The notes: generated by a model from the sequence alone, not told the origin. A stretch of 64,000 bases of DNA from Mesorhizobium sp. M4B.F.Ca.ET.058.02.1.1 (GCF_003952505.1 NZ_CP034450.1:1550001-1614000); one strand, 5' to 3'. Shown: positions 39,790 to 48,546, counted from the stretch's first letter. A program made the numbers and translations.

Positions 39790-41025
39790 TCAGTCGGCCG
39801 CCAATCTCGCGGCGACGCCGAGCAGGATGTTGGCTCCGGCAACCAGTTCGCCGGCGGCGGTGAACTCTGCCGGGTTGTGGCTGATGCCGCCCCGGCTCGG
39901 CACGAAGATCATCGCGGACGGCGCGATGCGCGCGATCATCTGAGCGTCGTGGCCGGCGCCCGAGGTGATGCGCCGGCAGGAAAGGCCGGCGGCTCCGGCA
40001 ACCTCCTCGACCAGCGAGACGATGCGGGCATCGAAGGTTACCGGCTCGAAACGCGCCAGGCTTTCAGCCTGGACGGTGACGCCGGCGCTCGCGGCAAGGT
40101 GGTCGAGAAAGGCGGCGAGCGCCGCTTCCTCCTCGCGAAGGTGCGTTTCGTCGGGATCGCGGAGGTCGACGGTGAAGGTCGCCCGCGACGGGATGACGTT
40201 GATGGCGTTGGGCTCGAAGGCGATGGTGCCGACGGTGGCGACCGTCGGCGTCGGCGAGGCGCCGGCGCGGTCCGCCAGGAAGCCGATCACCCGCGCGGCG
40301 GCGACGCCGGCATCGCGGCGCATCGACATCGGCGTTGTGCCGGCATGGTTGGCCTCGCCCTCGATCGTGATGCGCTGCCAGGAAATGCCCTGCAGGTTTT
40401 CGACCGCGCCGACGGCGATGCCCTCGCGTTCCAGCACCGGCCCCTGCTCGACATGCAGTTCGACATAGGCCCGCGGCTTGAGGAAGCCGGGCTCGTGCCT
40501 GCCGGCATAGCCGATGCGCTCCAACTCCTTGCCCAGCACCGAGCCGTCGGTGCCGACCGAGGCCAGCGCCTCGTCAAGATCCCGGCCGCCGGCGAAGACC
40601 AGCGAGCCCATCATGTCAGGCGAAAACCGCACGCCCTCCTCGTTGGTGAAGGCCGCTACCACAAGCGGGCGCGCCGGCGTAAAGCCGGCCTCCTTCAAAC
40701 TCTCGATCGCTTCGAGGCCGGCAAGGACGCCATAGCAGCCGTCATAGATGCCAGCGTCGATCACTGTGTCGATATGCGAGCCGAGCATGACCGACGGCTG
40801 GCCGGCATTGGCATCATCCTGCCAGATGCCGAAGATGTTGCCGATGCGGTCGACGGCGACTGCGAGCCCTGCGTCCTGCAGCCAGCTGACGAGGCGGTCG
40901 CGGCCGAGCTTGTCCATGTCGGAAGCGGCGACACGCACCAGCCTGCCCTGCGCATCGCGGCCAAGGCTGCCGAGCTCTTCGATGCGGCCAAGAAGACGGT
41001 CGGCGTTGATCGTCAGATTGCTCAT
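39790..41025 (-). CDS. Zn-dependent N-carbamoyl-amino-acid/allantoate-type amidohydrolase
   Basis: A 411-residue M20C-type hydrolase. 'MLGSHIDTVIDAGIYDGCYG' and 'AAFTNEEGVRFSPDMMGSLV' hold metal ligands; 'YVELHVEQGPVLEREGIAVG' is the signature shared by allantoate amidohydrolase, beta-ureidopropionase and N-carbamoyl-L-amino-acid hydrolase. Its stop-start overlap (4 bases) with the first lyase gene suggests it frees the amino group of a carbamoylated diaminopropionate-like substrate. That substrate is inference. Confidence 0.9.
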   Translation of the reverse strand: MSNLTINADRLLGRIEELGSLGRDAQGRLVRVAASDMDKLGRDRLVSWLQDAGLAVAVDRIGNIFGIWQDDANAGQPSVMLGSHIDTVIDAGIYDGCYGVLAGLEAIESLKEAGFTPARPLVVAAFTNEEGVRFSPDMMGSLVFAGGRDLDEALASVGTDGSVLGKELERIGYAGRHEPGFLKPRAYVELHVEQGPVLEREGIAVGAVENLQGISWQRITIEGEANHAGTTPMSMRRDAGVAAARVIGFLADRAGASPTPTVATVGTIAFEPNAINVIPSRATFTVDLRDPDETHLREEEAALAAFLDHLAASAGVTVQAESLARFEPVTFDARIVSLVEEVAGAAGLSCRRITSGAGHDAQMIARIAPSAMIFVPSRGGISHNPAEFTAAGELVAGANILLGVAARLAAD

Positions 41026-42224
41026 GCCGGCTGCCTCGCCCGCGCAACCTCTTGCGGCGCCATCCCGACCAGGTCGGCATAGCGGCCGGGATCGGTCGCG
41101 CCTTCGGAGTTGATGATGAGCACGCGCGAATGGCTATCGAGGTGAAGCGCCGCCCGCATCTTGCTGTCACCGGCAGCGCGGATCAACCCGGCGAGCCCCG
41201 CCCCGCCGCTCTCGCCGGAGACGATCGCCGGATCATCGCCTGAAGGCCGGGCCAGGCGGTTCATCACCGAAACCGCGTCTTCCTCGTCCACAGTCATGAA
41301 AGCATCGCCGATCCGCGACAGCACGCGCCAGGCGACGAGCGAGGGCTCGTAGCATTCGAGCATCGCCATCACCGTGGGCTTGGTGTGCGCAATCGCGACC
41401 GGCCGTCCGGCCTTTGCGGTGGCGTAGACGCAGGCCGCCCGCGCGGGCTCGACAACGACTACCCTCGGGCGATGCTCGCCAAGCACGATGGCGAGATGGC
41501 CGGCCACCGCCGCCGCAAAGCCGCCGACGCCGGCCTGCAGGAAGACATGGGTGGGCGACTTGGGCAAGCGCCTCAGCGCTTCGCGCACGATCACGGTGTA
41601 GCCCTGCATCACCAGCCCCGGTATCCGTTCGTAGCCCGGCCAGGACGTGTCGGAGACGACGGACCAGCCGCGCTCGGCGGCGACGCGCGCGGCTTCCCTG
41701 ACCGACTGGTCGTAGTCGCCGGCGATGCGCACGATCTCGGCGCCGAAGCGGGCGATGGCCGCCACGCGTTCGTTGCTGACACCTGAATGGACGAAGATGA
41801 CGGACCGCGCGCCGACAAGGCCGGCGCCCTGCGCCACCGAACGTCCGTGATTGCCGTCGGTCGCGCAGGCGAAAGTCATGCCGGCGGCAATCGCCTTGAC
41901 GTCAGCGCCATGCAGTTCGGCGACATCGACCGAACGGCCGAGCCGGTTGCCGGCCTCCTCCAGCACCAGATGCATGACGGCATAGGCGCCACCCAGCGCC
42001 TTGAAGCTGCCGAGGCCGAGGCGCTTGCCCTCATCCTTGATGTGGAGCGCACCAATGCCGAGTTCGCCCGCCAGCGCCGGCAGGGCGTGCAGCGGCGTCT
42101 CGGCCTGGCTGTCACGCGCGGCAAGGAAGCGCTCGGCCGCCTCGACGCCGGCGAGCCCAAGCATAGCGGCATCCTGCGGGGTCAGCGGATGGCGATGGTC
42201 CGGGTGGCGGTTGAGCAGGAACAT
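41022..42224 (-). CDS. dpaL: Diaminopropionate ammonia-lyase, copy 1
   Basis: A 400-residue PLP enzyme near-parallel to the one at 38382: 'GLGSFKALGGAYAVMHLVLE', 'ATDGNHGRSVAQGAGLVGAR', 'GESGGAGLAGLIRAAGDSKM'. It is the first gene of the minus-strand operon. The two copies differ throughout, so they may have split substrates (for example L- versus D-diaminopropionate or a related amino acid). A divergent Lrp-type gene starts about 110 bases upstream. Confidence 0.88.
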   Translation of the reverse strand: MFLLNRHPDHRHPLTPQDAAMLGLAGVEAAERFLAARDSQAETPLHALPALAGELGIGALHIKDEGKRLGLGSFKALGGAYAVMHLVLEEAGNRLGRSVDVAELHGADVKAIAAGMTFACATDGNHGRSVAQGAGLVGARSVIFVHSGVSNERVAAIARFGAEIVRIAGDYDQSVREAARVAAERGWSVVSDTSWPGYERIPGLVMQGYTVIVREALRRLPKSPTHVFLQAGVGGFAAAVAGHLAIVLGEHRPRVVVVEPARAACVYATAKAGRPVAIAHTKPTVMAMLECYEPSLVAWRVLSRIGDAFMTVDEEDAVSVMNRLARPSGDDPAIVSGESGGAGLAGLIRAAGDSKMRAALHLDSHSRVLIINSEGATDPGRYADLVGMAPQEVARARQPA

Positions 42225-42333
42225 GGATCGGCGTTTCTCCGTCTTGATGGCTGAAATTTATTGCAAAGCCGAGCGAGAAAGGCGCTCTATTTTGCCGCTT
42301 TAGATGCAAGTTTGTTTCGTTTTGGACCTCGCT

Positions 42334-42807
42334 ATGTCCGTTTTGCCCGACCTCGACGCTTTCGACCGCGCCATCCTGGCCATCCTGCAGAAGGACAACA
42401 CCACGCCGCAGCGGGTCATCGGCGCGACGGTCAACCTGTCGGCGCCGGCCGTGCAGCGACGCATCAAGCGCATGGAGGAGACCGGCGTCATCCGCGCCAA
42501 TGTCGCGCTGGTCGACCCGGCCAAGGTCGGCCACCCGATCACGATCTTCGTCGAGGTGGAGGTCGAGAGCGAGCGCGCCGAGCTGATCGACGCCGCCAAG
42601 CGCGGCTTCGCCGAGGTGCCTGAAGTGCAGCAGTGCTATTACGTGACCGGCGAGGCCGACTTCATCCTGGTCGTCACCGTGGCGACGATGGCCGACTACG
42701 AGGCGCTGACGAGAAAACTGTTCTTCGAGAACAACAACGTCAAGCGCTTCCGCACGTTCGTCGCCATGGATCGGGTGAAGGTGGGGCTGGAGGTGCCGGT
42801 GGGGTGA
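42334..42807 (+). CDS. Lrp/AsnC-family regulator of the lyase operon
   Basis: A 157-residue regulator: 'DAFDRAILAILQKDNTTPQR', 'NLSAPAVQRRIKRMEETGVI', RAM domain 'YYVTGEADFILVVTVATMAD'. Divergent from the diaminopropionate lyase operon, which is the likely target. The preferred start is ATG 42334; ATG 42304 adds ten residues. The end 'VKVGLEVPVG' is normal for the family. Confidence 0.9.
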   Translation: MSVLPDLDAFDRAILAILQKDNTTPQRVIGATVNLSAPAVQRRIKRMEETGVIRANVALVDPAKVGHPITIFVEVEVESERAELIDAAKRGFAEVPEVQQCYYVTGEADFILVVTVATMADYEALTRKLFFENNNVKRFRTFVAMDRVKVGLEVPVG

Positions 42808-42817
42808 GCAGATCCGC

Positions 42818-43525
42818 TCACCACGGCAGCCTTTTGACGTTGCGGAACAAGCCGCCGGTCGGGCCATCGTCCGGCAAGGTCGCGGCCCAGACGATGCCGG
42901 CCGCCCCTGGCGCGACCGGGCGGCCGTCAGGCTTGCCCTTGTCGGCCTCCACCCAGTCAGGGCTGATGGCGTTGACCAGGACACCGGCGCCGCGCAGTTC
43001 GGCCGCGAGGATGCGGGTGAGCGCATTGAGCGTCGCCCTTCCGGTCGCGTAGGCCGGCGCGCCGGCGTTCATCGAGGCCAGCGAACCAGCCTCGGGAGAA
43101 ACGATGACCAGCCGGCCATGACCGGAGGCGCTGAGCAGCGGCACGAAGGCGAAGGCCATCCGCCAGGCGCCCACGACATAGGTCTCGAAGGTCTTGCCGC
43201 CCAACGTGCGGTCAGGCCTCAGCGCCCGAGCGGATAGGGCGTAATGGACGGCGCCGTTGTTGACGAGTACGTCGAGCCGACCGAAACGGCGCTCCACCTC
43301 GGCTGCGGCGAGGGCCGGTCCATCAGGCGCGGCGAGATCCAGCGCGATGGCTTCGACATTGCCGCCGAGCTTCCTCGCCGCCGCCTCGCCCTTGGCGAGG
43401 TCGCGCACACCGACGAGTACGGTGAAGCCGAGCGCCGCGAGCCGGCGGGCTGTCTCAAACGCGATGCGGCCGTTGCCGCCGGTGACGAGGGCGACCTTGC
43501 CGGAGTGATCTGTCGTGCCGGTCAT
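42818..43525 (-). CDS. SDR-family protein with altered cofactor and catalytic motifs
   Basis: A 235-residue Rossmann protein in the short-chain dehydrogenase fold: 'KVALVTGGNGRIAFETARRL', 'LVNNGAVH', 'VIVSPEAGSLAS', 'AYATGRATLNALTRILAAEL'. The usual TGxxxGIG turn reads TGGNGRIA and the catalytic Tyr-x3-Lys reads Tyr-x3-Arg. Cofactor binding or catalysis may be impaired, or it may be a specialised member. It is convergent with the Lrp-type gene, 10 bases apart. Confidence 0.8.
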   Translation of the reverse strand: MTGTTDHSGKVALVTGGNGRIAFETARRLAALGFTVLVGVRDLAKGEAAARKLGGNVEAIALDLAAPDGPALAAAEVERRFGRLDVLVNNGAVHYALSARALRPDRTLGGKTFETYVVGAWRMAFAFVPLLSASGHGRLVIVSPEAGSLASMNAGAPAYATGRATLNALTRILAAELRGAGVLVNAISPDWVEADKGKPDGRPVAPGAAGIVWAATLPDDGPTGGLFRNVKRLPW

Positions 43526-43817
43526 GTTGTTCTCTCAAGCTCTTCGCAATCAGAATGCGACATTCCCTCTGCCGCGCCCAGTCGATTTGCTGGAATAGAA
43601 TCCTTTCGTTGCACGATGCGGCACAGGAATGGACCCGCCAGTTCCCTTTGGGCGGCCCGGAACACCGCAGCCAGCAACGGCCCTCCCCGCCAGACACAAT
43701 CCAGAAACAAGATTCAACAGTCGGGAAAAACTCGCGAAAAGACCGGGTGGCATAACCCGTTCCCGAAGCAGCCGAGTGCGGCCAGCGACAACCCGATATC
43801 GATCTTCGAAAAAGGAA
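43526..43817. other. Intergenic region before the His/Lys-rich secreted protein
   Basis: No gene is supported; frames here are short or shadow. It should hold promoters for the SDR gene (minus) and the His/Lys-rich gene (plus). Confidence 0.3.
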
Positions 43818-44120
43818 ATGCCGATTTTGAAAAAGACCCTCCTCTCCGTTCTCGGCCTGGCCGTCGCGCTCGCTTTCGCGGTGCCGGCACTCGGCACCAC
43901 CGAAGCCAGCGCCGCTGCGACCACGGCTGCCGCAACCACCACGACCGCTGCTCCGGCCGCGGCCACCGCGACGGCGAAGCCCGCAGCCAAGGTCGCTCAT
44001 CACAAGAAGCACAAGAAGCACCACAAGCATCACGCCCGCAAGCATCACCTGAAGAAGCACCGCAAGCATCACGTCAAGAAGCATCACGTGAAGAAGCACG
44101 TCGCCAAGAAGGCGGCCTAA
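43818..44120 (+). CDS. Secreted His/Lys-rich small protein
   Basis: A 100-residue protein with signal peptide 'KKTLLSVLGLAVALAFAVPA' (cut near ALG). An Ala/Thr-rich spacer follows, then a striking basic tail built from KHH/KKH units ('HHKKHKKHHKHHARKHHLKK'). The tail could bind metals, polyphosphate, DNA or acidic polysaccharide; similar His/Lys-rich exported proteins occur in rhizobia. The start follows GAAAAAGGAA. A good terminator follows. Confidence 0.7.
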   Translation: MPILKKTLLSVLGLAVALAFAVPALGTTEASAAATTAAATTTTAAPAAATATAKPAAKVAHHKKHKKHHKHHARKHHLKKHRKHHVKKHHVKKHVAKKAA

Positions 44121-44195
44121 GTCCCGACCCCTCCCATCGGGATGGTTTCTTCATGCCGGATGATCCCGCTCCCCTCGGGATCATCCCTCCCCCGG

Positions 44196-44224
44196 AAACG
44201 CCGCCCCTCACCGGGCGGCGTTTT
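44196..44224 (+). terminator. Rho-independent terminator
   Basis: Stem aaacgccgccc / gggcggcgttt with loop ctcacc, ending in a TTTT run. It lies 75 bases after the His/Lys-rich gene. A second dyad gatgatccc / gggatcatc precedes it. Confidence 0.8.
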
Positions 44225-44330
44225 CGTTGGTTCGCTCGACACGGGCTGCTGCCGGCCTCAGCAGCAGCCTGGCCAAGAAAGGCACTCATCAGATGATGCG
44301 ATGATCCGATTGATACTTATCAGGCACGCT

Positions 44331-45023
44331 TTAGTGTCGCTCGACGCCCTTTGCCGCCAGGATGCCATCGACGGCTGGCGACATCAGAAATTCCGACAGT
44401 TGCCTGGCAGCTTCTGCGTCCGTTGAATGGGCGCTGATGCCGATGGCGAAATCAATGTAACTTTGGAGTTCTGCCGGAAACCGCCCGACAAGCATGACCT
44501 CGGGAGCGGCGGCGAGAATCGAAGTCACAGGCACCACCCCCAGCTCGGCTTCCCCTCGGCCTACGGCCGGCGCTGTCTGCCCTCCTGGTATGGCCACCAA
44601 CTTGGGCTTCACCTCATCGGATATTCCCAAGCGTTCCAGCAGACCGGAGAAGTAGCCACCGCTGGTCCCGTCACTGGCGTAAGCGATTGATCTGGCGCTC
44701 TTCAACGCATGTCCGAATGCTTGCACGGACCCAATATCGAGCGCTCGACTGCCTGCCTTGGCCGCCACCCCCATTGCTATCCGGCCAAACGCGACCTGGC
44801 TTCCCGCCCTGACCTTTCCCAGGGCGATCAGATCCTCAACCAGGTGCGGATTGGTGATGACGAGGTCAAAAGGCTCCCCCGCCTCAATCTGCTTCTTTAC
44901 CGTCGGATTGAGTTCCCACTTGACTGCAACGTTGAATCCTGTGGCCGTTTCGAACCGGGATATGAGAGAAAGGACGGCGGGGCGAACCGCAATTGCGCCA
45001 AAAAGCCGGATGTCCTGGTTCAT
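44331..45023 (-). CDS. ModA-like substrate-binding protein without signal peptide
   Basis: A 230-residue type II periplasmic-binding fold: 'RLFGAIAVRPAVLSLISRFE', 'AGEPFDLVITNPHLVEDLIA', 'ASDGTSGGYFSGLLERLGIS', 'AELGVVPVTSILAAAPEVML'. It resembles molybdate/oxyanion-binding ModA proteins. No N-terminal signal peptide is seen, so it may act in the cytoplasm or the true start may lie elsewhere. No ABC transporter genes are adjacent. Confidence 0.8.
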   Translation of the reverse strand: MNQDIRLFGAIAVRPAVLSLISRFETATGFNVAVKWELNPTVKKQIEAGEPFDLVITNPHLVEDLIALGKVRAGSQVAFGRIAMGVAAKAGSRALDIGSVQAFGHALKSARSIAYASDGTSGGYFSGLLERLGISDEVKPKLVAIPGGQTAPAVGRGEAELGVVPVTSILAAAPEVMLVGRFPAELQSYIDFAIGISAHSTDAEAARQLSEFLMSPAVDGILAAKGVERH

Positions 45024-45143
45024 GGCCTAACCTGAAATCGCTCGAGACGACCTTCCTTATAGTACGCATCCAAGCCTGCGCTCCAGGATCCGGCAATTCC
45101 ATGCTCTGCCTTCGTGCCGACCTCCACTTTGGCGTGACGCGCT

Positions 45144-45740
45144 CTAAGCCCGCTTTTGCGGATGGATCGTCTCGCCGCGCTTCAGCATCTCGACGAGGTC
45201 GGCGATTTTCTTCCGGCGGCCGGCCTCGGTCTTCATGTTGTGGGTCCGGAAGGTGAGCGCGAAGCGGTTCTGGGCGCTGAGCCCAGCCAGCATCGCCTTC
45301 GCCTTCGGCTCGGCGTCGATGGCGGCCTGCAGATCCGGCGGGATGGTCATTTCCTTGGCCGAATAGGCGCGCGCCCAGCGGCCGTCGGCCTTGGCCGCCT
45401 CGACTTGCCTTAGCCCATGTTCGGTCATGCGGCCCTCCTCGACCAGGCGGGCGACATTGTCGACGTTGATCCTGCTCCAGGTGCTCTTTTTGCCGCGCGG
45501 CGTATAGCGCTGCAGGTAGCTCTTGTCGTCCAGGCTCTTGCGCACCGCGTCGATCCAGCCGAAGCACAGCACGACGTCGATGGCCTGCTTCGGCGTGATC
45601 GAGGGCAGGCCGGAACCGACCTTGTGTATCTTGATCCAGACCTCGGTCTCGCTGGCGTGGTGACGGGCGAGCCAGGCACGGAAGCGCTCGGGATCGGCGA
45701 ATTCATGCACCTTGCCGGGATCGACTTTCACGGGCGGCAT
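45144..45740 (-). CDS. YdeI/OmpD-associated-type protein
   Basis: A 198-residue protein with the YdeI-family pattern: 'FRAWLARHHASETEVWIKIH', 'ITPKQAIDVVLCFGWIDAVR', 'YLQRYTPRGKKSTWSRINVD', 'IPPDLQAAIDAEPKAKAML'. The family is linked to bacteriocin or antimicrobial-peptide protection in some species, but its reaction is unknown. It stands alone on the minus strand. Confidence 0.88.
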   Translation of the reverse strand: MPPVKVDPGKVHEFADPERFRAWLARHHASETEVWIKIHKVGSGLPSITPKQAIDVVLCFGWIDAVRKSLDDKSYLQRYTPRGKKSTWSRINVDNVARLVEEGRMTEHGLRQVEAAKADGRWARAYSAKEMTIPPDLQAAIDAEPKAKAMLAGLSAQNRFALTFRTHNMKTEAGRRKKIADLVEMLKRGETIHPQKRA

Positions 45741-45813
45741 CAGACGGATCCTCGTTGCGCAGCGCCGAAACTGCCGATCTCCCCCCTTCTGGAGGAGATC
45801 GGCAGCTTCAACC

Positions 45814-46716
45814 TCACTGCAGATGCGGCTTCCTGAGAAAGCTGTTGCGGTCGGCGGATTTCACGCGGAGCCAGGTTTCGCGGCCGTCGCGCACCACCCT
45901 GAGCGGGATTTCGGAGCCGGCCGGGTTCTGCCAGAGCTTGCGGTAGAAGTCTGCCAGCCCGTCGACCTCGCCGTCCCTGACATCGGAGATGATGTCGCCC
46001 TGGCGCAGGCCGGCCTCGGCGGCGGGGCCGCCTTCGGTGACGCTCATCACCACCACCACGCCATTCGACTCAGCCGAGAAGGCGCCAAGCCACGGGCGCG
46101 GCGGTTTCGCCACCTGGCCGCGGGTCAGGAGATCGTCGAGGATCGGCGGCAGAAGGTTTATCGGCACGATCATGTTGATGTCGGCAACCTCGCCGGCACG
46201 GCTCATCTGCAGGCGCAGCGACCCGACCCCGAGCAGGTTGCCGACCTTGTCGAACAGCGCCGCCCCGCCCCAGGAAGGATGAGCCGGCGCGATGAAGATC
46301 GCCTCGTCGAGCAGGTATTCCCAATAGCCGGCGAATTCCTGCTTGGTGACGATATGGGCGCGCACGCTCTGGCCGATGCCGTCGACCAGCGACACGGCAT
46401 CGCCAACGCTGGCCTTGTGGGCATCGCCCAACGCCACCGCAGGCAGGCCGAGCGGCGACAGCGCCTGCACCAGGCCGAAACCCGATTCCTGGTCGTAGGC
46501 TAGCGCATGCGCGGGCACGACGCGGCCGTCCTGGTCGGTCAGCCAGACCTCCTCGGCCTCAGTGATGAGATAGCCGATGGTCAGCACCAGCCCATCGTCG
46601 CGGATGACGACGCCGCTGCCCTCGCGGCGCGTGCCCAGCGTGTTGGCGGTGAAGGCATCGTCCGGAACCGTGGCGCGGACGGCCACGACGGAGCGCGAGA
46701 TTTGTTCGAGGGTCAT
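45814..46716 (-). CDS. Trypsin-like/PDZ protein lacking the catalytic triad
   Basis: A 300-residue protein with HtrA-like layout: a protease-type beta-barrel (residues ~5-190) and one PDZ domain (~205-290, 'AAEAGLRQGDIISDVRDGEV'). The positions of the triad are changed: the His motif reads 'LVLTIGYLITEA' (Tyr for His), the Asp motif 'YDQESGFGLVQ' (Gly for Asp) and the Ser motif 'HPSWGGAALF' (Trp for Ser). It is therefore probably a non-proteolytic chaperone or sensor. No signal peptide is seen, so it may be cytoplasmic. ATG 46716 is preferred over 46773. Confidence 0.82.
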   Translation of the reverse strand: MTLEQISRSVVAVRATVPDDAFTANTLGTRREGSGVVIRDDGLVLTIGYLITEAEEVWLTDQDGRVVPAHALAYDQESGFGLVQALSPLGLPAVALGDAHKASVGDAVSLVDGIGQSVRAHIVTKQEFAGYWEYLLDEAIFIAPAHPSWGGAALFDKVGNLLGVGSLRLQMSRAGEVADINMIVPINLLPPILDDLLTRGQVAKPPRPWLGAFSAESNGVVVVMSVTEGGPAAEAGLRQGDIISDVRDGEVDGLADFYRKLWQNPAGSEIPLRVVRDGRETWLRVKSADRNSFLRKPHLQ

Positions 46717-46941
46717 CGGTTCATCCTGGGGGGCGGTTTCTTCTATAGGTATGGCGGATGGGGTGAGGCGCAAGGGTTGCCTTTCCCTCTTCCCTTGCGA
46801 GGGAAGAGCTCAGCAGCGCTGGCCCAGATAATAGTTCAACAAATTTTGGACTTCCCTATTTGACGCGCGCCCGGTCGCACCTAAGTTTAGCTCGAACCGA
46901 CCGATCAACCCGCGCCCCCGCCAAACCCTCAAGGCTCCCCC

Positions 46942-47811
46942 ATGAACCAATACACCCCGCCGAAAGTCTGGACCTGGAACAAGCCGAATGGCGGCACTTT
47001 CGCCAGCATCAACCGGCCAATCGCCGGCCCGACGCATGACAAGGAACTGCCGGTCGGCAAGCACCCTCTGCAGCTCTATTCGCTGGCCACGCCCAACGGC
47101 CAGAAGGTGACGATCATGCTGGAGGAGCTTCTGGCGCTTGGCCACAAGGGTGCCGAGTACGACGCCTGGCTGATCCGGATCAACGAAGGCGACCAGTTCG
47201 CCAGCGGCTTCGTCGAGGTCAATCCCAACTCCAAGATCCCGGCGCTGATGGACCGCAGCGGCGAGAAGCCGATCCGTGTCTTCGAATCCGGCTCGATCCT
47301 GACCTATCTGGCGGAAAAGTTTGGCGCATTCTTACCGAAGGATCCGGCGGCACGGGCCGAAACCTTCTCCTGGCTGTTCTGGCAGATGGGCTCGGCGCCC
47401 TACCTCGGCGGCGGCTTCGGCCATTTCTACGCCTATGCGCCGGAAAAGATCGAGTATGCGATCGACCGCTTCGCTATGGAGACCAAGCGGCAGATGGACG
47501 TGCTCGACCGCAGGCTGGCGGAGAGCGAGTACCTCGCCGGACCGGACTACACGATTGCCGACATGGCGGTGTGGCCCTGGTATGGCGGGCTCGCCAAGGG
47601 CCGCATTTACAACGATTCCGGGGAGTTCCTGGCCGTGCAGGAATACAAGCACGTCCAGCGCTGGGCCGACGCCATCGACGCCAGGCCGGCGGTGAAGCGC
47701 GGCCGTATGGTCAACCGCCTCTCCGGCGACCCGGCCTACCAGCTGCACGAGCGCCACGACGCCAGCGACTTCGAGACGAAGACGCAGGACAAGCTGCTGG
47801 CGGCGGAATAG
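46942..47811 (+). CDS. yghU: Glutathione S-transferase, YghU type
   Basis: A 289-residue Nu-class GST with disulfide-bond reductase activity in its relatives. 'LQLYSLATPNGQKVTIMLEE' (N-terminal active-site strand), 'NPNSKIPALMD' and 'ESGSILTYLAEKFG' bind glutathione; the C-terminal helical domain includes 'YTIADMAVWPWYG'. Length and the N-terminal extension match YghU. ATG 46942 is the only sensible start. It ends in a strong shared terminator. Confidence 0.93.
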   Translation: MNQYTPPKVWTWNKPNGGTFASINRPIAGPTHDKELPVGKHPLQLYSLATPNGQKVTIMLEELLALGHKGAEYDAWLIRINEGDQFASGFVEVNPNSKIPALMDRSGEKPIRVFESGSILTYLAEKFGAFLPKDPAARAETFSWLFWQMGSAPYLGGGFGHFYAYAPEKIEYAIDRFAMETKRQMDVLDRRLAESEYLAGPDYTIADMAVWPWYGGLAKGRIYNDSGEFLAVQEYKHVQRWADAIDARPAVKRGRMVNRLSGDPAYQLHERHDASDFETKTQDKLLAAE

Positions 47812-47816
47812 CTGAA

Positions 47817-47851
47817 GCTGCCGATCTCCCCGCGAGGGGGAGATCGGCAGC
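47817..47851. terminator. Bidirectional hairpin terminator
   Basis: Perfect 15-bp arms gctgccgatctcccc (47817-47831) and ggggagatcggcagc (47837-47851) between convergent yghU and the PEBP gene. Confidence 0.75.
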
Positions 47852-47853
47852 CT

Positions 47854-48402
47854 CTAGCGCTCATATGTATAGGTCACCGTTGCCGTGCCGAGCGACTGCG
47901 CCTTCGCGGCGGCCGCCACCGTCGCGGGAGAAGCGCTCGCCTTGGCGTGGAGCTTCGCCGCCTTGAGGGCATAGAGCGTGAAGACATAATGATGCGCGCC
48001 GCTGCCGGGCGGCGGGCACGGGCCGAAATAGCCGGCGCGGCCGATGTCGCCCTTGCCGAGCATGGCGCCCTTGGGTAAGCCCTTGCCGCCCTTCGAGCCG
48101 GCGCCTTCGGGCAATCCATTGGCGCTCGCCGGAATGTTCCAGGCCAGCCAGTGCCACCAGCCCTTGCCGCCGCCGGCATCGGGGTCGAACATGGTGAGCG
48201 CGTAGCTTTTGGTGCCGGCCGGCGGATCCTTCCAGTTCAAGGCGATCGAGACGCTGCCGCCAGTGCATCCGCCGGCGCTGTCGCCGATGTATCTGTTGTC
48301 CCACTTGCCGTCCGAGACGGATGAGCTGGAAATCTCGAAAGCCGATGCCTGGCTGGCGAAGCCTGACAGGGCAAGGGCGATGAGGCCAAAGCGTAGGGTC
48401 AT
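47854..48402 (-). CDS. YbhB/YbcL (PEBP)-family exported protein
   Basis: A 182-residue protein with signal peptide 'LRFGLIALALSGFASQASA', then a phosphatidylethanolamine-binding-protein fold: 'YALTMFDPDAGGGKGWWHWL', 'AWNIPASANGLPEG', 'GRAGYFGPCPPPGSGAHHYV', 'FTLYAL'. The family binds small ligands or inhibits proteases or kinases; the periplasmic role in rhizobia is unknown. ATG 48402 follows AAGGAGAGG. Confidence 0.92.
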   Translation of the reverse strand: MTLRFGLIALALSGFASQASAFEISSSSVSDGKWDNRYIGDSAGGCTGGSVSIALNWKDPPAGTKSYALTMFDPDAGGGKGWWHWLAWNIPASANGLPEGAGSKGGKGLPKGAMLGKGDIGRAGYFGPCPPPGSGAHHYVFTLYALKAAKLHAKASASPATVAAAAKAQSLGTATVTYTYER

Positions 48403-48546
48403 GGCTTTCCTCTCCTTCTGGCTGATCCGCCCGCATTTTAGCCGAGAGGATCGGCTGAAGGCGTGCAACTTTGCGTGACGAGGATGGTGAATCGCCGAAG
48501 CTGCCGATCTCGGCGGCTTTGTCCTAGCGGCGATGGAGTTGGCGGC

